Source of the DNA: Lentimonas sp. CC4
GTDB lineage: Bacteria; Verrucomicrobiota; Verrucomicrobiia; Opitutales; Coraliomargaritaceae
Length of the DNA: 64,000 nucleotides
Assembly (NCBI RefSeq): GCF_902728235.1
Contig: NZ_CACVBO010000001.1
Coordinates: 744,001 to 808,000, forward strand
Direction: 5' to 3'
The position numbers and the translations under genes were made by a program. Each line of letters begins with the position of its first letter. Within the stretch, counting starts at the first letter, position 1. The notes beneath the pieces are model-generated. The model was not told the DNA's origin, searched no databases, and was given only the letters and a program-made list of their open reading frames with translations. Shown here piece by piece: positions 7,330 to 27,195 of the stretch.

Positions 7330-9735
7330 ATGATTCATCGCATCCTCCCCCTCATCGCCAGCCTCATTCTAACTAGCCTAGTATCGCTTCAGGCCGAGCG
7401 AACCTACGAACTCTGGGAGAACGCGCCCGCACCCAACCGTGGAGCCGAAACCGAGCAACGCTCGAATGGCACCTTCCCCTTTGATTCCGACTGGGAGTCA
7501 TGGTCCTATCCAATAGGCAACGGCTACATGGGCGCCAATATCTTCGGACGCACGGACGTGGAACGCATTCAATTGACCGAGAAGACACTCTTCAATGCAG
7601 GCCTCTACGGACTAGGAGGCCTAACCAACTTCGCCGAGATCTATTTACAATTCGACCACGCCGAAGTCACCGACTACCGCCGCTCACTCAACCTCAATGA
7701 CAGCATCGCCCATGTGAGCTACAAGGCCGAAGGTGCGCACTACACCCGCGAACACTTTGTTAGCTACCCTGACAATGTATTGGTCATCACGCTAAAGGCC
7801 GACAAGCCCGGTGCCCTCAACTTCACACTCGCCCCTACGATCCCCTACCTCGACAGCCTGCGCGACATTGATCGCAAGACCGGCACCGTCACAGCCAAGG
7901 GCGACACCATCACCTTGGCTGGCACCCTCCCACTCGAAAACAACAACTACGAAGCACAGATCAAAGCGCTCCACACCGGTGGAACGCTCACCGCCAAAGA
8001 CGGTCAGCTCATTGTGGCGGACGCCGATGCAGTCACTTTGATCATCGCAGCCGGCACGAACTACGAGCTCTCCCAGAAACTCTTCACCCAGAATGGCTCC
8101 GACAAGCTCGATCCCAACAAGACACCTCACGCCGAGGTGAGCGCACGCATCAATCAAGCCAGCGCAAAGGGAGCTACAGCCCTACGCGAGCGCCACATAG
8201 CTGACACGCACAATCTATTTGGCCGCGTTCAAATCAACCTCAACTCAGAGGTCTCGCCCCTACCGACACACGAACTGCTCGAATCCTACAAAGACGGCAC
8301 CTTCGACACCTACCTCGAAGAGCTCATGTTCCAATACGGTCGCTACTTATTAATAGCGAGCTCTCGCGAAAAGACCCTCCCCGCAGGCCTACAGGGCACA
8401 TGGAGCCAATATGAAATCACACCGTGGACCGGCGGCTACTGGCACAATATCAATGTGCAAATGAACTACTGGGGCGCCTGCTCGGTGAATTTGGCCGAAA
8501 CCTTCGAGGCCTACATCAACTACTATAAGGCCTACCAAGTGCAGGCCCAAGAAGGTGCGCGCCATTTTCTAGAAACTCACCACCCCGAGCGCGTCGCTGA
8601 GAACACTGCAGACAACGGCTGGACCATCGGCACGGGAGCGACCCCCTATAAGATCAACAAGCCCGGCGGTCACTCCGGGCCAGGCACAGGCGGTTTCACC
8701 ACTAAGATGCTAGTCGACTACTATGAATTCACCATGGATGAGCAGTATCTCGAAGAGGTCGCCTACCCTGCCGTGCTGGGCATGAGCCGCTTCTTCTCGA
8801 AAACACTCGTTGAGCGTGGCGACCACTTGCTCGTCAAACCATCGGCGTCGCCCGAAAACCCAATCCGCAACAAATCCCAACTCGTCGGCATGCCCGGGCA
8901 CCTCGCCGAAAACGGCAAGCACTATGTCACCGAAGGCTGCACCTTCGACCAAGGCTTCGTCTGGGAAAACCACACCGACGCCCTCGACATGGCTGCAACG
9001 CTCGCAGACAACGACCCACTACTAAAAACACTCGAGGCTCAGCTACCACGCCTCGATCCGATCATCATTGGTGACTCCGGCCAAATCAAAGAGTGGCGCG
9101 AAGAGACCACCTACTCATCGATCGGCACGCCCAACCATCGCCATATCTCCCACCTCTGCGCCCTTTACCCTGGATCCTTGATCAATGACGCGACGCCAGA
9201 ATGGATCGAAGCCGCCAAGACAACGCTCGAGCTACGCGGCGACCTCACCACCGGCTGGGCAATGGCGCATCGCATGAACTGCCATGCTCGCCTCAAACAA
9301 GGCGAACGCGCGCACGAAGTCTACCGCCTGTTCATCGCCAACAAGACCGTGCCCAACCTCTGGACCCTACACCCCCCCTTCCAGATTGACGGTAACTTCG
9401 GCGTGATGGCTGGCATCTCAGAAATGCTCCTACAAAGCCAACAAGACTTCATCGAGGTCCTACCCGCGCTTCCGACCGCATGGGCCGACGGTTCCTATAA
9501 AGGACTCGTCGCACGCGGCAACTTTGTGCTGTCCGCTGATTGGAAGAACGCCCAACTCACCGCGGTATCCGTGCATGCTCGCAGCGGCGGCACTTGCCGA
9601 CTCCAACTGAACACTAGCAAAGCACCCGAAGTCACTAGCAATGGCAAGGCAGCCACAGCTCGCACACATGCAGACGGCTCCATCGAATTCGACACGGCCA
9701 AGGGCGCCCACTACGAGATCGCGCTGACAGAATGA
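7330..9735 (+). CDS. Alpha-L-fucosidase, glycoside hydrolase family 95
   Basis: Exported 801-residue enzyme expected to release terminal L-fucose (usually alpha-1,2-linked) from glycans or fucosylated polysaccharides by inversion. Residues 1-22 are a signal peptide (LPLIASLILTSLVSLQA). The N-terminal beta-domain starts YELWENAPAP and carries the family pattern WSYPIGNGYMGANIFG (residues about 58-73). The central (alpha/alpha)6 domain has the paired asparagines N373 and N375 (HNINVQMNYWGAC), then HRHISHLCALYPG and the aspartate D687 in FQIDGNFG; these match known GH95 catalytic positions. It lies with a peroxiredoxin-like gene in the block that splits rpsJ from rplC. No sulfatase or SusCD-like partner is adjacent. 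Confidence 0.93.
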   Translation: MIHRILPLIASLILTSLVSLQAERTYELWENAPAPNRGAETEQRSNGTFPFDSDWESWSYPIGNGYMGANIFGRTDVERIQLTEKTLFNAGLYGLGGLTNFAEIYLQFDHAEVTDYRRSLNLNDSIAHVSYKAEGAHYTREHFVSYPDNVLVITLKADKPGALNFTLAPTIPYLDSLRDIDRKTGTVTAKGDTITLAGTLPLENNNYEAQIKALHTGGTLTAKDGQLIVADADAVTLIIAAGTNYELSQKLFTQNGSDKLDPNKTPHAEVSARINQASAKGATALRERHIADTHNLFGRVQINLNSEVSPLPTHELLESYKDGTFDTYLEELMFQYGRYLLIASSREKTLPAGLQGTWSQYEITPWTGGYWHNINVQMNYWGACSVNLAETFEAYINYYKAYQVQAQEGARHFLETHHPERVAENTADNGWTIGTGATPYKINKPGGHSGPGTGGFTTKMLVDYYEFTMDEQYLEEVAYPAVLGMSRFFSKTLVERGDHLLVKPSASPENPIRNKSQLVGMPGHLAENGKHYVTEGCTFDQGFVWENHTDALDMAATLADNDPLLKTLEAQLPRLDPIIIGDSGQIKEWREETTYSSIGTPNHRHISHLCALYPGSLINDATPEWIEAAKTTLELRGDLTTGWAMAHRMNCHARLKQGERAHEVYRLFIANKTVPNLWTLHPPFQIDGNFGVMAGISEMLLQSQQDFIEVLPALPTAWADGSYKGLVARGNFVLSADWKNAQLTAVSVHARSGGTCRLQLNTSKAPEVTSNGKAATARTHADGSIEFDTAKGAHYEIALTE

Positions 9736-9822
9736 GAACGCAAAGCACCCATTAGGCATGACACATCACAGGGCTTATCTCATTTTATTGTAAGGACTTC
9801 AGCCGCTCACCGTTCCATAGGC

Positions 9823-10386
9823 ATGAAAGTCATCTCAGCTGAAGAACAAATCGAACCTACTTATCAACAAGCTTTGAAGGAGGTCGTCTCGCGTAATGGC
9901 TGGGACTTGGACTCGCTCTCCAACGAGCATCCAACCATGGTGGTCTTCTTACGACACTTGAACTGCATCTATTGCCGCGAGTCCCTCGCAGAACTCGGTC
10001 GCCTCCGCGGAGAGATCGAAGCAAATGGCGCAAGGATCGCCATCGTCCATATGGGCACCGAGGAGCAGGCCGAGTATTTACTCGAACTCTTCAACCTAGA
10101 AGATGTGGAGCGCTTCAGCGACCCCGAGCGCAAACTCTACCAAGCCTTTGGACTCGAGCGCACCACGCTAGGGCAGCTCATTCGCCCCGATTCGTGGTTC
10201 GGGATGTTAAGCGCGGGGATTCGCAACCAGTTTTTACCAGGTAAAAAGCTCGAGGGTGTCGTCGGTGACGTCCTACAAATGCCTGGCGTCTTCCTACTCA
10301 ACGAGGGCTGCATCATCAGAGACTTTAAGCCAGAGCGCGTAGACAAGCGACCCGAATATCTAGAGCTCGCGGCGATGGAATGCTAG
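9823..10386 (+). CDS. Peroxiredoxin-like (AhpC/TSA_2, SelL-related) protein
   Basis: Thioredoxin-fold protein of 187 residues, cytoplasmic because no signal peptide is visible. The redox motif is FLRHLNCIYCRE with Cys48 and Cys51. In SelL-type proteins the second position is often selenocysteine; here it is an ordinary cysteine. Later elements YQAFGLERTT and MPGVFLLNEGCIIRDFK fit the AhpC-TSA_2 / PRXL2 group, proposed to reduce peroxides or disulfides. It follows the GH95 gene by 87 bp on the same strand and ends before a strong terminator. A metabolic link to fucosidase is not evident. Confidence 0.82.
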   Translation: MKVISAEEQIEPTYQQALKEVVSRNGWDLDSLSNEHPTMVVFLRHLNCIYCRESLAELGRLRGEIEANGARIAIVHMGTEEQAEYLLELFNLEDVERFSDPERKLYQAFGLERTTLGQLIRPDSWFGMLSAGIRNQFLPGKKLEGVVGDVLQMPGVFLLNEGCIIRDFKPERVDKRPEYLELAAMEC

Positions 10387-10527
10387 GCACCGGACACCCC
10401 ACTCAACAGATCACACAACCAGTTCTCAAGAATCAGCATTCAACTCGGCAGAACTCATCCACTCCTGCCTCGCCCACACCGCTTTAGGACTCACTGAAGC
10501 AGCGTATAGCCCAAACTTAATCCACAA

Positions 10528-10560
10528 AAAAGCCCGCGACTCTTGCGAGCGCGGGCTTTT
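10528..10560. terminator. Bidirectional intrinsic terminator between peroxiredoxin gene and rpsJ
   Basis: Perfect 11-bp stem AAAAGCCCGCG / CGCGGGCTTTT with A-rich and T-rich shoulders on both sides, so it can stop transcripts from either direction. It lies 45 bp beyond the rpsJ stop on the minus strand and 142 bp beyond the peroxiredoxin gene on the plus strand. It confirms that rpsJ is not co-transcribed with rplC. Confidence 0.88.
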
Positions 10561-10565
10561 GTAAA

Positions 10566-10593
10566 TTTCAGGTCTCAGTCCTCAGACTTCAGC
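10566..10593 (+). repeat. Heptad tandem array, CTCAG class, four units
   Basis: Four in-phase 7-mers: TTTCAGG, TCTCAGT, CCTCAGA, CTTCAGC (pattern N-Y-T-C-A-G-N). It lies directly between the bidirectional terminator and the rpsJ stop codon. Confidence 0.65.
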
Positions 10594-10604
10594 CCTACGA
10601 TCAA

Positions 10605-10913
10605 CTAAACGTTGATCGAGATATCAACACCTGCAGGGAGGTTGAGCTTCTTGAGCTCGTCCACTGTGGCTGCAGTTGGCTCAACGATGTCGATGAGGCG
10701 CTTGTGTGTGCGGACTTCGAATTGGTCCATGGACTTTTTGTTAACGTGAGGAGAACGGTTAACAGTCAACTTTCCAACGTGAGTTGGAAGTGGCACTGGG
10801 CCAGAGACGCGTGCGCCAGAGCGCTTTGCTGTTTCAACGATGTCTGATGCAGACTGGTCGATAACGCGATAGTCGAAGCCTTTAAGGCGGATACGGATAC
10901 GTGGTGAGCTCAT
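10605..10913 (-). CDS. rpsJ: 30S ribosomal protein S10
   Basis: Small-subunit protein that in many bacteria also partners NusB in antitermination. It has 102 residues. Signatures are [20 protein letters not shown] and the loop [12 protein letters not shown], then the terminus [11 protein letters not shown]. It is the last gene of the str-type unit rpsL-rpsG-fusA-rpsJ, 93 bp after fusA, and is followed by a terminator rather than by rplC. Confidence 0.97.
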   Translation of the reverse strand: MSSPRIRIRLKGFDYRVIDQSASDIVETAKRSGARVSGPVPLPTHVGKLTVNRSPHVNKKSMDQFEVRTHKRLIDIVEPTAATVDELKKLNLPAGVDISINV

Positions 10914-11006
10914 ATATTGTATTTGTTTGAGATTTTAGCTATGTGATTTTTAAAAACGAAGGGAGTGCTAGCTTCTGAGCAGGCGTTTTACAACGAACGC
11001 CTACGA

Positions 11007-13154
11007 CTAATACCTACCCCGCGTGGAAGTTTCTAAGATTTTATTAACGATGTTCGACGGCACTTCTTCAAAGCGCTCCGGCTCCATGCTAAAAGAAGCA
11101 CGGCCTTTGCTCAATGAACGCATGATCGTCGAATAGCCGAACATTTCCACCAGGGGAACGAGGGCCGAAATTGAGATAAACGAGGGCTTCGCATTGATAT
11201 TTTGGATTTGCCCGCGGCGGCGATTCAAGTCGCCCATGATGTCGCCCTGATAATCTTCAGGGGTTTCGACTTCCACATGCATCAGCGGTTCCAAAACGAT
11301 GGGTGCTGATTTTTCCATCGCATCACGGAAGGCAAAAATACCTGCCATCTTAAACGCGACTTCAGAGGAATCGACTTCATGGAATGAACCGTCGAAAAGT
11401 GTGACTTTGCAATCAACCACTGGATAGCCAGCAACTGTGCCATTGCACGATGCCTCTTTGATACCATCCATGGCTGGTTTGATAAATTCTTTTGGAATGA
11501 CACCACCAGTAGTCTTATCAACCACCTCAAAGCCTTCGCCGCGTCCTAGCGGTTCGACCTTAATACGGACGTGCCCATACTGCCCCTTACCTCCGGTCTG
11601 GCGGACGAACTTGCCCTCCCCTTCAGCATTGGCTGTCATTGTTTCGCGATATGCGATCTGCGGACGACCGGCTTCGGCTCCGACTTTAAATTCACGGAAG
11701 AGACGATCTTTAATGATCTCGAGGTGCAACTCGCCCATCCCGGCAATCAAGGTCTGGCCGGTTTCTTCATCAGAACTCACGATAAAGGTCGGATCTTCTT
11801 CTGACAAACGCTGGAGACCGAGCGCCATCTTTTCCTGGTCAGCAGTGGTCTTAGGCTCGATGGACATCGAGATCACTGGCTCTGGAAATGTGGGTGGCTC
11901 AAGGCGCACATCAAAACCCTTCGTGCACAGCGTATCACCTGTTACGACGTCGCGCGCACCAACGAGCGCACAAATGTCACCCGAGTATGCAGTGTCGATA
12001 TCTTCGCGGGCATCCGCCTTCATCACGAGCAGGCGTGAGATGCGCTCCACCTTACCCGTGCGCGGGTTGTGCAATACGGAACCTTTGGAAATGGAACCGG
12101 AATAAACACGGAAAAATACAAGCTTACCGACGTAACCGTCGTTCATCAGCTTAAATGCCAAACCAGACAGCTTTGCATTATCATCAGGCTTGATCTCAAC
12201 GGGACGCCCCTTGCGGTCTTCACCCTCCATAGGCGGAAGATCCAGCGGCGAAGGCAGGTAATTCACAACCGATTCAAGCACGGACTGAACGCCCTTGTTC
12301 TTGAAGGCACTGCCTGGAATCACTCCACAGAAATCAATCGAAATGGTCGCGGTGCGAATCGCAGCACGAATATCATCCGCAGTGAGTTCCTCACCTTCGA
12401 GATATTTATCAGCGAGCGCTTCGTCAAAATCAGCAAGTGCTTCGACGAGCTTTTCGCGATACTCAGCAGCTTGATCGACATAGTCGGCAGGCACATCAGT
12501 CACCTCGACTGTCATACCAGACTCATCTGCAGGATCATAAATGATCGCCTGCAAAGAGGCCAAATCGATGACACCTTTAAAATCTTCCTCTGCACCGATC
12601 GGAATAAAGATCGGGTGTGCATTAGCACCGAGGCGTTCGCGCATCGTTTCGATGGCTGCGAAGAAGTCCGCACCAGTGCGGTCCATCTTGTTGACGAATG
12701 CAATGCGCGGGACATTGTATTTTGTCATTTGGCGCCAGACCGTTTCGGACTGTGGTTGGACGCCGGCGACGGCGCAAAATACGCCGACCGCCCCGTCTAA
12801 CACACGAAGTGAACGTTCCACTTCGGCTGTAAAATCGACGTGCCCGGGGGTGTCGATAATATTGATCTGGTTACGAATCCCGGCATAAGGCCCGTGCTGA
12901 TTCGTCCAGTTACAGGAGATTGCGGCTGAGGTAATTGTAATACCACGCTCGCGTTCTTGCTCCATCCAATCCGTGACCGCGCTCCCCTCATGCACTTCGC
13001 CCATTTTGTGGACGACGCCTGCATAGAAGAGGATGCGTTCGGTCGTAGTCGTCTTGCCCGCGTCGATATGTGCAACTATGCCGATATTACGCGTATGCTC
13101 CAAAGGGAACTTACGTTTCGACGAGTTTACACTGGCTGACATAGTAGCGGACAT
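11007..13154 (-). CDS. fusA: Elongation factor G
   Basis: Translocation and ribosome-recycling GTPase of 715 residues. G-domain motifs are [15 protein letters not shown] (P-loop, residues about 28-42), the switch [10 protein letters not shown] and NKMD for guanine specificity. Domains II-V follow in the normal order, with the domain IV signature [20 protein letters not shown] short Ser-rich N-terminal extension ([15 protein letters not shown]) precedes [12 protein letters not shown]; a later Met (residue 5) could be the true start. It lies 45 bp after rpsG. tuf is not adjacent but heads the cluster 13 kb upstream. Confidence 0.97.
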   Translation of the reverse strand: MSATMSASVNSSKRKFPLEHTRNIGIVAHIDAGKTTTTERILFYAGVVHKMGEVHEGSAVTDWMEQERERGITITSAAISCNWTNQHGPYAGIRNQINIIDTPGHVDFTAEVERSLRVLDGAVGVFCAVAGVQPQSETVWRQMTKYNVPRIAFVNKMDRTGADFFAAIETMRERLGANAHPIFIPIGAEEDFKGVIDLASLQAIIYDPADESGMTVEVTDVPADYVDQAAEYREKLVEALADFDEALADKYLEGEELTADDIRAAIRTATISIDFCGVIPGSAFKNKGVQSVLESVVNYLPSPLDLPPMEGEDRKGRPVEIKPDDNAKLSGLAFKLMNDGYVGKLVFFRVYSGSISKGSVLHNPRTGKVERISRLLVMKADAREDIDTAYSGDICALVGARDVVTGDTLCTKGFDVRLEPPTFPEPVISMSIEPKTTADQEKMALGLQRLSEEDPTFIVSSDEETGQTLIAGMGELHLEIIKDRLFREFKVGAEAGRPQIAYRETMTANAEGEGKFVRQTGGKGQYGHVRIKVEPLGRGEGFEVVDKTTGGVIPKEFIKPAMDGIKEASCNGTVAGYPVVDCKVTLFDGSFHEVDSSEVAFKMAGIFAFRDAMEKSAPIVLEPLMHVEVETPEDYQGDIMGDLNRRRGQIQNINAKPSFISISALVPLVEMFGYSTIMRSLSKGRASFSMEPERFEEVPSNIVNKILETSTRGRY

Positions 13155-13199
13155 TGAGATGGACTGGAAAAGAACAGGAGGGCGAAGCAGGAGCCGAAA

Positions 13200-13673
<474 letters not shown>

Positions 13674-13705
13674 AATAAAATACGTTTAAAGATTAATTCG
13701 CGTCC

Positions 13706-14080
13706 TTAAGACTTAGGCTTCTTGACACCGTATTTGGAACGGCTACGGCGGCGCTTTTCAACACCAACACAGTCAAGTGTGCCACGAACGATGTGGTAAC
13801 GAACACCAGGAAGGTCCTTTACACGACCACCACGAACAAGAACGATACTGTGCTCCTGCAGGTTATGACCTTCATCGGGAATGTAAGCGATGACTTCGAT
13901 TCCATTAGTAAGACGAACCTTTGCCACCTTACGGATAGCGGAATTCGGCTTTTTAGGTGTGCGTGTCATGACCTGGACACAGACGCCGCGGCGGAATGGA
14001 TTAGCGCGAAGTGCTGGTGACTTCGTCTTCTCCTTCTGCACAATACGCGGATTGCGGACGAGTTGATTAATTGTAGGCAT
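13706..14080 (-). CDS. rpsL: 30S ribosomal protein S12
   Basis: Decoding-centre protein of 124 residues. It contains [17 protein letters not shown] and the loop [16 protein letters not shown]; both lysines associated with streptomycin sensitivity (in PKKPNS and GRVKDLPG) are the wild-type residue. It is the first gene after the rpoC terminator, with a candidate promoter 68 bp upstream. Confidence 0.97.
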   Translation of the reverse strand: MPTINQLVRNPRIVQKEKTKSPALRANPFRRGVCVQVMTRTPKKPNSAIRKVAKVRLTNGIEVIAYIPDEGHNLQEHSIVLVRGGRVKDLPGVRYHIVRGTLDCVGVEKRRRSRSKYGVKKPKS

Positions 14081-14147
14081 TGAAAATATGAATCGCTGGA
14101 TTTTGAGAAAGACGGCGAAAGTAGCGTTTTGAAAAAGCTGTGCAAGG

Positions 14148-14175
14148 ATTATTCTTGCATTTTTTTCGGCGTCAA
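14148..14175 (-). promoter_or_regulatory. Candidate sigma-70 promoter of the rpsL-rpsG-fusA-rpsJ unit
   Basis: On the minus strand TTGACG (14175-14170) and AATAAT (14153-14148) are separated by 16 bp, matching the consensus at 5 of 6 positions each. Transcription would start near 14141, about 60 bp before the rpsL ATG. A small inverted repeat TGCAAG / CTTGCA (14141-14159) overlaps the -10 region. The rpoC terminator directly upstream supports a promoter here. Confidence 0.55.
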
Positions 14176-14210
14176 AATCGCGATAATCTAAGATTGAATT
14201 TGTGAGTGAT

Positions 14211-14246
14211 AAAAAGAGGCGAGCGAATCAAGATCCGCTCGCCTCT
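14211..14246 (-). terminator. Intrinsic terminator after rpoC
   Basis: Perfect 11-bp stem AGAGGCGAGCG / CGCTCGCCTCT with a 10-base loop, followed on the minus strand by TTTTTATCAC. It starts 19 bp after the rpoC stop and separates the rpoBC transcript from the rpsL unit. Confidence 0.88.
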
Positions 14247-14264
14247 GTAAAAGATTGAAACGGG

Positions 14265-18509
<4,245 letters not shown>

Positions 18510-18550
18510 TAATAAAAACCTTTTTTGAAATTTGCGTTTAAACGATACCC

Positions 18551-22339
<3,789 letters not shown>

Positions 22340-22417
22340 AGAGCGGATGTCCGATGACGGTGAAAAAAGAGTGTGTGACTGGCATGTGCCGATCTAAGAT
22401 CGGCGAAAAGACAAAAA

Positions 22418-22461
22418 CAGTTAGGCGAAGCTCACCCGATTTGGGTGAGCTCACCTAACTG
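22418..22461 (-). terminator. Terminator or attenuator between rplL and rpoB
   Basis: Long interrupted stem: CAGTTAGG..AGCTCACCC pairs with GGGTGAGCT..CCTAACTG around a GATTT loop. It is followed on the minus strand by TGTTTTTGTC. It starts 45 bp after the rplL stop. A second, smaller hairpin GCCGATC-TAA-GATCGGC lies at 22388-22404, closer to rpoB. The position equals that of the partial terminator that sets the ratio of L7/L12 to polymerase in E. coli; read-through to rpoB is inferred. Confidence 0.75.
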
Positions 22462-22505
22462 TGAAAATTGTGGGCTATTGAATATAAGCTTGGATGGGTA
22501 TCCGA

Positions 22506-22886
<381 letters not shown>

Positions 22887-23032
22887 GATGTTTTACCTTT
22901 CAATTGGTTAGCATCCCAAGTGTTGGGACATTTAAGAGGTGGATTCCTCCTAACCGGATTATTGGGTTATTGTTTAAATAGCCGCCCACCCGAAGGATGG
23001 ACGGCCAAAAATGAATTGAATTGTTTCGAAGA

Positions 23033-23548
23033 TTACTCGCCGTCTTTTTCGGCCTTGGCCTGAAGAGCGAAGAGTAGGCTTTGAGGAACAGCGTTGAGGA
23101 TACGGACGAATCCGGTCGCAGGCTGTGTAAGAAGTCCGAGGAGCTGTGCACGAAGTGCTTCGAGCCCTGGAAGTTTCGCAAGGGCTGCGATTTCTTCTGC
23201 AGTCAGTGCTTTCTCATTCAAGATGCCGGCTTTGACTTCGACTTTGTCCTTCTTCTTGAAGAACTCACCGATGATCTTAGCGACGCCTGATGGATTATCA
23301 CCACCGACGATGATCGCAGTTTGTCCAGTCAAGTGCTCACTGAGGTCAGGGAGTTCTTTAGCTGCGGCTGCGACACCGAAAATGCTGTTTTTGATAACGT
23401 GGAACTCAGCGCCATGCTCAGAAAGAGAAGCACGTAGTTCTGCGATTTCTTCCACTGTAATACGCTCGTAATTAGCGAGGTAAACGTAGTCGGACTTGTT
23501 GAGGTGTTCATTCACCTCTTCAACGAGATATTGTTTTTCTGGTCTCAT
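23033..23548 (-). CDS. rplJ: 50S ribosomal protein L10
   Basis: Stalk-base protein that anchors L7/L12 dimers and in many bacteria represses its own operon. It has 171 residues. It starts MRPEKQYLVEEVNEHLNKSD, with the typical VYLANYERITVEEIAELRASL and FHVIKNSIFGVAA. It lies 16 bp after rplA, leaving no room for a separate L10 leader upstream. Confidence 0.95.
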   Translation of the reverse strand: MRPEKQYLVEEVNEHLNKSDYVYLANYERITVEEIAELRASLSEHGAEFHVIKNSIFGVAAAAKELPDLSEHLTGQTAIIVGGDNPSGVAKIIGEFFKKKDKVEVKAGILNEKALTAEEIAALAKLPGLEALRAQLLGLLTQPATGFVRILNAVPQSLLFALQAKAEKDGE

Positions 23549-23564
23549 GTGATGTCAGTCTCCC

Positions 23565-24269
23565 TTAGCTCTTGTTAGCTGATGCAGCGTCAACGCTGAT
23601 GCCTGGGCTCATAGTCGAGCTCAAAGCGAGCGACTTGATGAACTTACCAGTAGCACTCTGAGGGCGGGCTTCATTCAGGGCATTAATAGCAGCCTCTGTA
23701 TTTTCCACGATTTGCTCAGGAGTGAAAGAACGCTTACCCACGACGACGGCGACGTTTGCAGTCTTATCCATCTTGAATTCAACGCGGCCAGCTTTGACTA
23801 GCTTGATGCCTTCAGGGATATCGTCGGTAACAGTGCCAGACTTTGGATTCGGCATAAGGCCACGAGGTCCAAGCACGCGAGCTACCTTACGGACGCTCTT
23901 CATGGCACTAGTTGTTGAGATCGCGACATCGAAGTCGATCCATCCACCGGTTACCTTCTCGATAAGATCTTCGAATCCGGCTTCGTCTGCGCCAGCTGCA
24001 AGAGCTTCTTCAGGATTTTCGGTGAACACGATAACGCGAACAGTCTTACCGCTACCGTGAGGAAGCTGGAGAGTGCCGCGCACCATTTGATCGCTCTTAC
24101 GAGGATCAACCGTAAGGTGTGCGTAAAGCTCAACTGTTTCGTCGAACTTCGCCTTCGGTAGTTTGTTTAGTAACGCAGACGCTTCTTCGACCGAGTAGGT
24201 CTTTTCCAAGTCAACCATTTCGGCTGATTGGCGATAGCGCTTGCTTCCCTTAATTTGCTGGGTGGCCAT
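23565..24269 (-). CDS. rplA: 50S ribosomal protein L1
   Basis: L1-stalk protein that helps release deacylated tRNA; it often represses the rplKA operon. It has 234 residues. It begins with KGSKRYRQSAEMVDLEKTYS and carries the signature RKVARVLGPRGLMPNPKSGT. The C-terminus ISVDAASANKS is usual. It follows rplK after 29 bp. Confidence 0.97.
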   Translation of the reverse strand: MATQQIKGSKRYRQSAEMVDLEKTYSVEEASALLNKLPKAKFDETVELYAHLTVDPRKSDQMVRGTLQLPHGSGKTVRVIVFTENPEEALAAGADEAGFEDLIEKVTGGWIDFDVAISTTSAMKSVRKVARVLGPRGLMPNPKSGTVTDDIPEGIKLVKAGRVEFKMDKTANVAVVVGKRSFTPEQIVENTEAAINALNEARPQSATGKFIKSLALSSTMSPGISVDAASANKS

Positions 24270-24298
24270 AGTTATTTATATTTTGTGGTTAAAAAATC

Positions 24299-24724
24299 TT
24301 ATCCTGCAACTTCAAGACCCATCGAACGCGCAGTGCCTTCGATGATCTTAACGGCAGCATCTTCATCTGTAGCATTCAGATCATTCTTCTTGATCTCAAC
24401 GATCTCAAGGATCTGCTTGCGTGTCACCGAACCGACTTTGTCGCGGTTTGGCACACCAGAACCCTTGGCGATGCCAGCGGCCTTCTTAAGAAGAACAGCT
24501 GCTGGTGGAGATTTAAGGATGAAACTGAAAGAGCGGTCAGCGTAGACTGTAATGACAACAGGAAGGATCATGCCCGCCTGGTCTTTAGTCTTCGCGTTAT
24601 ACTCCTTACAGAAGCCCATGATGTTTACACCCTGCGCACCGAGAGCTGGACCAACCGGAGGGGCTGGGTTAGCTGCACCTGCTGGCAGTTGTAAGCGAAT
24701 TTGTCCTATTACTTTTTTAGACAT
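24299..24724 (-). CDS. rplK: 50S ribosomal protein L11
   Basis: GTPase-centre protein of 141 residues, involved in factor-dependent GTP hydrolysis and in RelA activation. It starts [20 protein letters not shown], has the hinge prolines [20 protein letters not shown] and the C-terminal rRNA-binding domain ending TARSMGLEV. It starts 6 bp after nusG, so co-transcription is nearly certain. Confidence 0.97.
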   Translation of the reverse strand: MSKKVIGQIRLQLPAGAANPAPPVGPALGAQGVNIMGFCKEYNAKTKDQAGMILPVVITVYADRSFSFILKSPPAAVLLKKAAGIAKGSGVPNRDKVGSVTRKQILEIVEIKKNDLNATDEDAAVKIIEGTARSMGLEVAG

Positions 24725-24730
24725 GGCTGT

Positions 24731-25303
<573 letters not shown>

Positions 25304-25365
25304 ATTTACGTCTGGATCTGAAAAAAATTAAAAGTGCCTGAAACCAACGAGGATTCGGCGAAACG

Positions 25366-25569
25366 CTAGCGAACCAATGAGGTCAGCAGCTCGACACCAT
25401 TCATGAGCGAGAAATCGGTCAGTGCGATAAAGGAGCCAAGGATAACAGTGGCGAGAAGGACAACGAACGTCGAGTCACGCAATTCTGTCTTGCTCGGCCA
25501 AGAGGCCTTCTTGAGCTCGGTCATCGTCTCCTTATAAAAGAGACGGATGCTTGTGAATGGATTTTTCAT
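25366..25569 (-). CDS. secE: Preprotein translocase subunit SecE
   Basis: Small essential subunit of the SecYEG channel. The 67-residue single-span form starts MKNPFTSIRLFYKETMTELK, has the conserved KKASWPSKTELRDSTFVVL amphipathic-to-membrane junction, and has one transmembrane helix at about residues 36-60. It sits between tRNA-Trp and nusG as in many bacteria. Confidence 0.95.
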   Translation of the reverse strand: MKNPFTSIRLFYKETMTELKKASWPSKTELRDSTFVVLLATVILGSFIALTDFSLMNGVELLTSLVR

Positions 25570-25581
25570 TTTACTTTAAAA

Positions 25582-25660
<79 letters not shown>

Positions 25661-25690
25661 ATTTTTGAACTAAAGTTCAGTTTAAGACAG

Positions 25691-25721
25691 TAAAGCCGAG
25701 AGCCCTAGAAGAGCCCTCGGC
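25691..25721 (-). terminator. Possible terminator or processing hairpin after tuf
   Basis: Inverted repeat GCCGAG / CTCGGC with additional pairing inside, 27 bp beyond the tuf stop on the minus strand. The following tract is only TTTA, so termination may be partial and tRNA-Trp/secE could still be reached from the tuf promoter. Confidence 0.5.
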
Positions 25722-25747
25722 AGAAACTGTAATCGGCCTAACTCAGG

Positions 25748-26938
<1,191 letters not shown>

Positions 26939-26982
26939 GATTGATGTTATTTAGTGTTGAGAGATTGTTATTATGTTTATGC

Positions 26983-27058
<76 letters not shown>

Positions 27059-27128
27059 CATTAGCAAAGACTGTTAAAAGAGCTATCCCATTCCCCACGC
27101 AGAGAGCGTGGAAAAATGAAAGTCCGCG

Positions 27129-27157
27129 AAAATGCTCCCCGCCCCTAGCCCCGTCAA
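27129..27157 (-). promoter_or_regulatory. Weak candidate promoter of the tRNA-Thr/tuf unit
   Basis: On the minus strand TTGACG (27157-27152) and CATTTT (27134-27129) are 17 bp apart, about 70 bp before the tRNA. The -10 match is poor and the spacer is very GC-rich. The call rests mainly on position. Confidence 0.35.
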
Positions 27158-27195
27158 CACTTATTTCAAAAAAATAAGCACCACGCGAAAACCGC

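Noticed and set aside
12069-12800. 243-codon plus-strand frame inside fusA
   Set aside because: Antisense to EF-G; no support.
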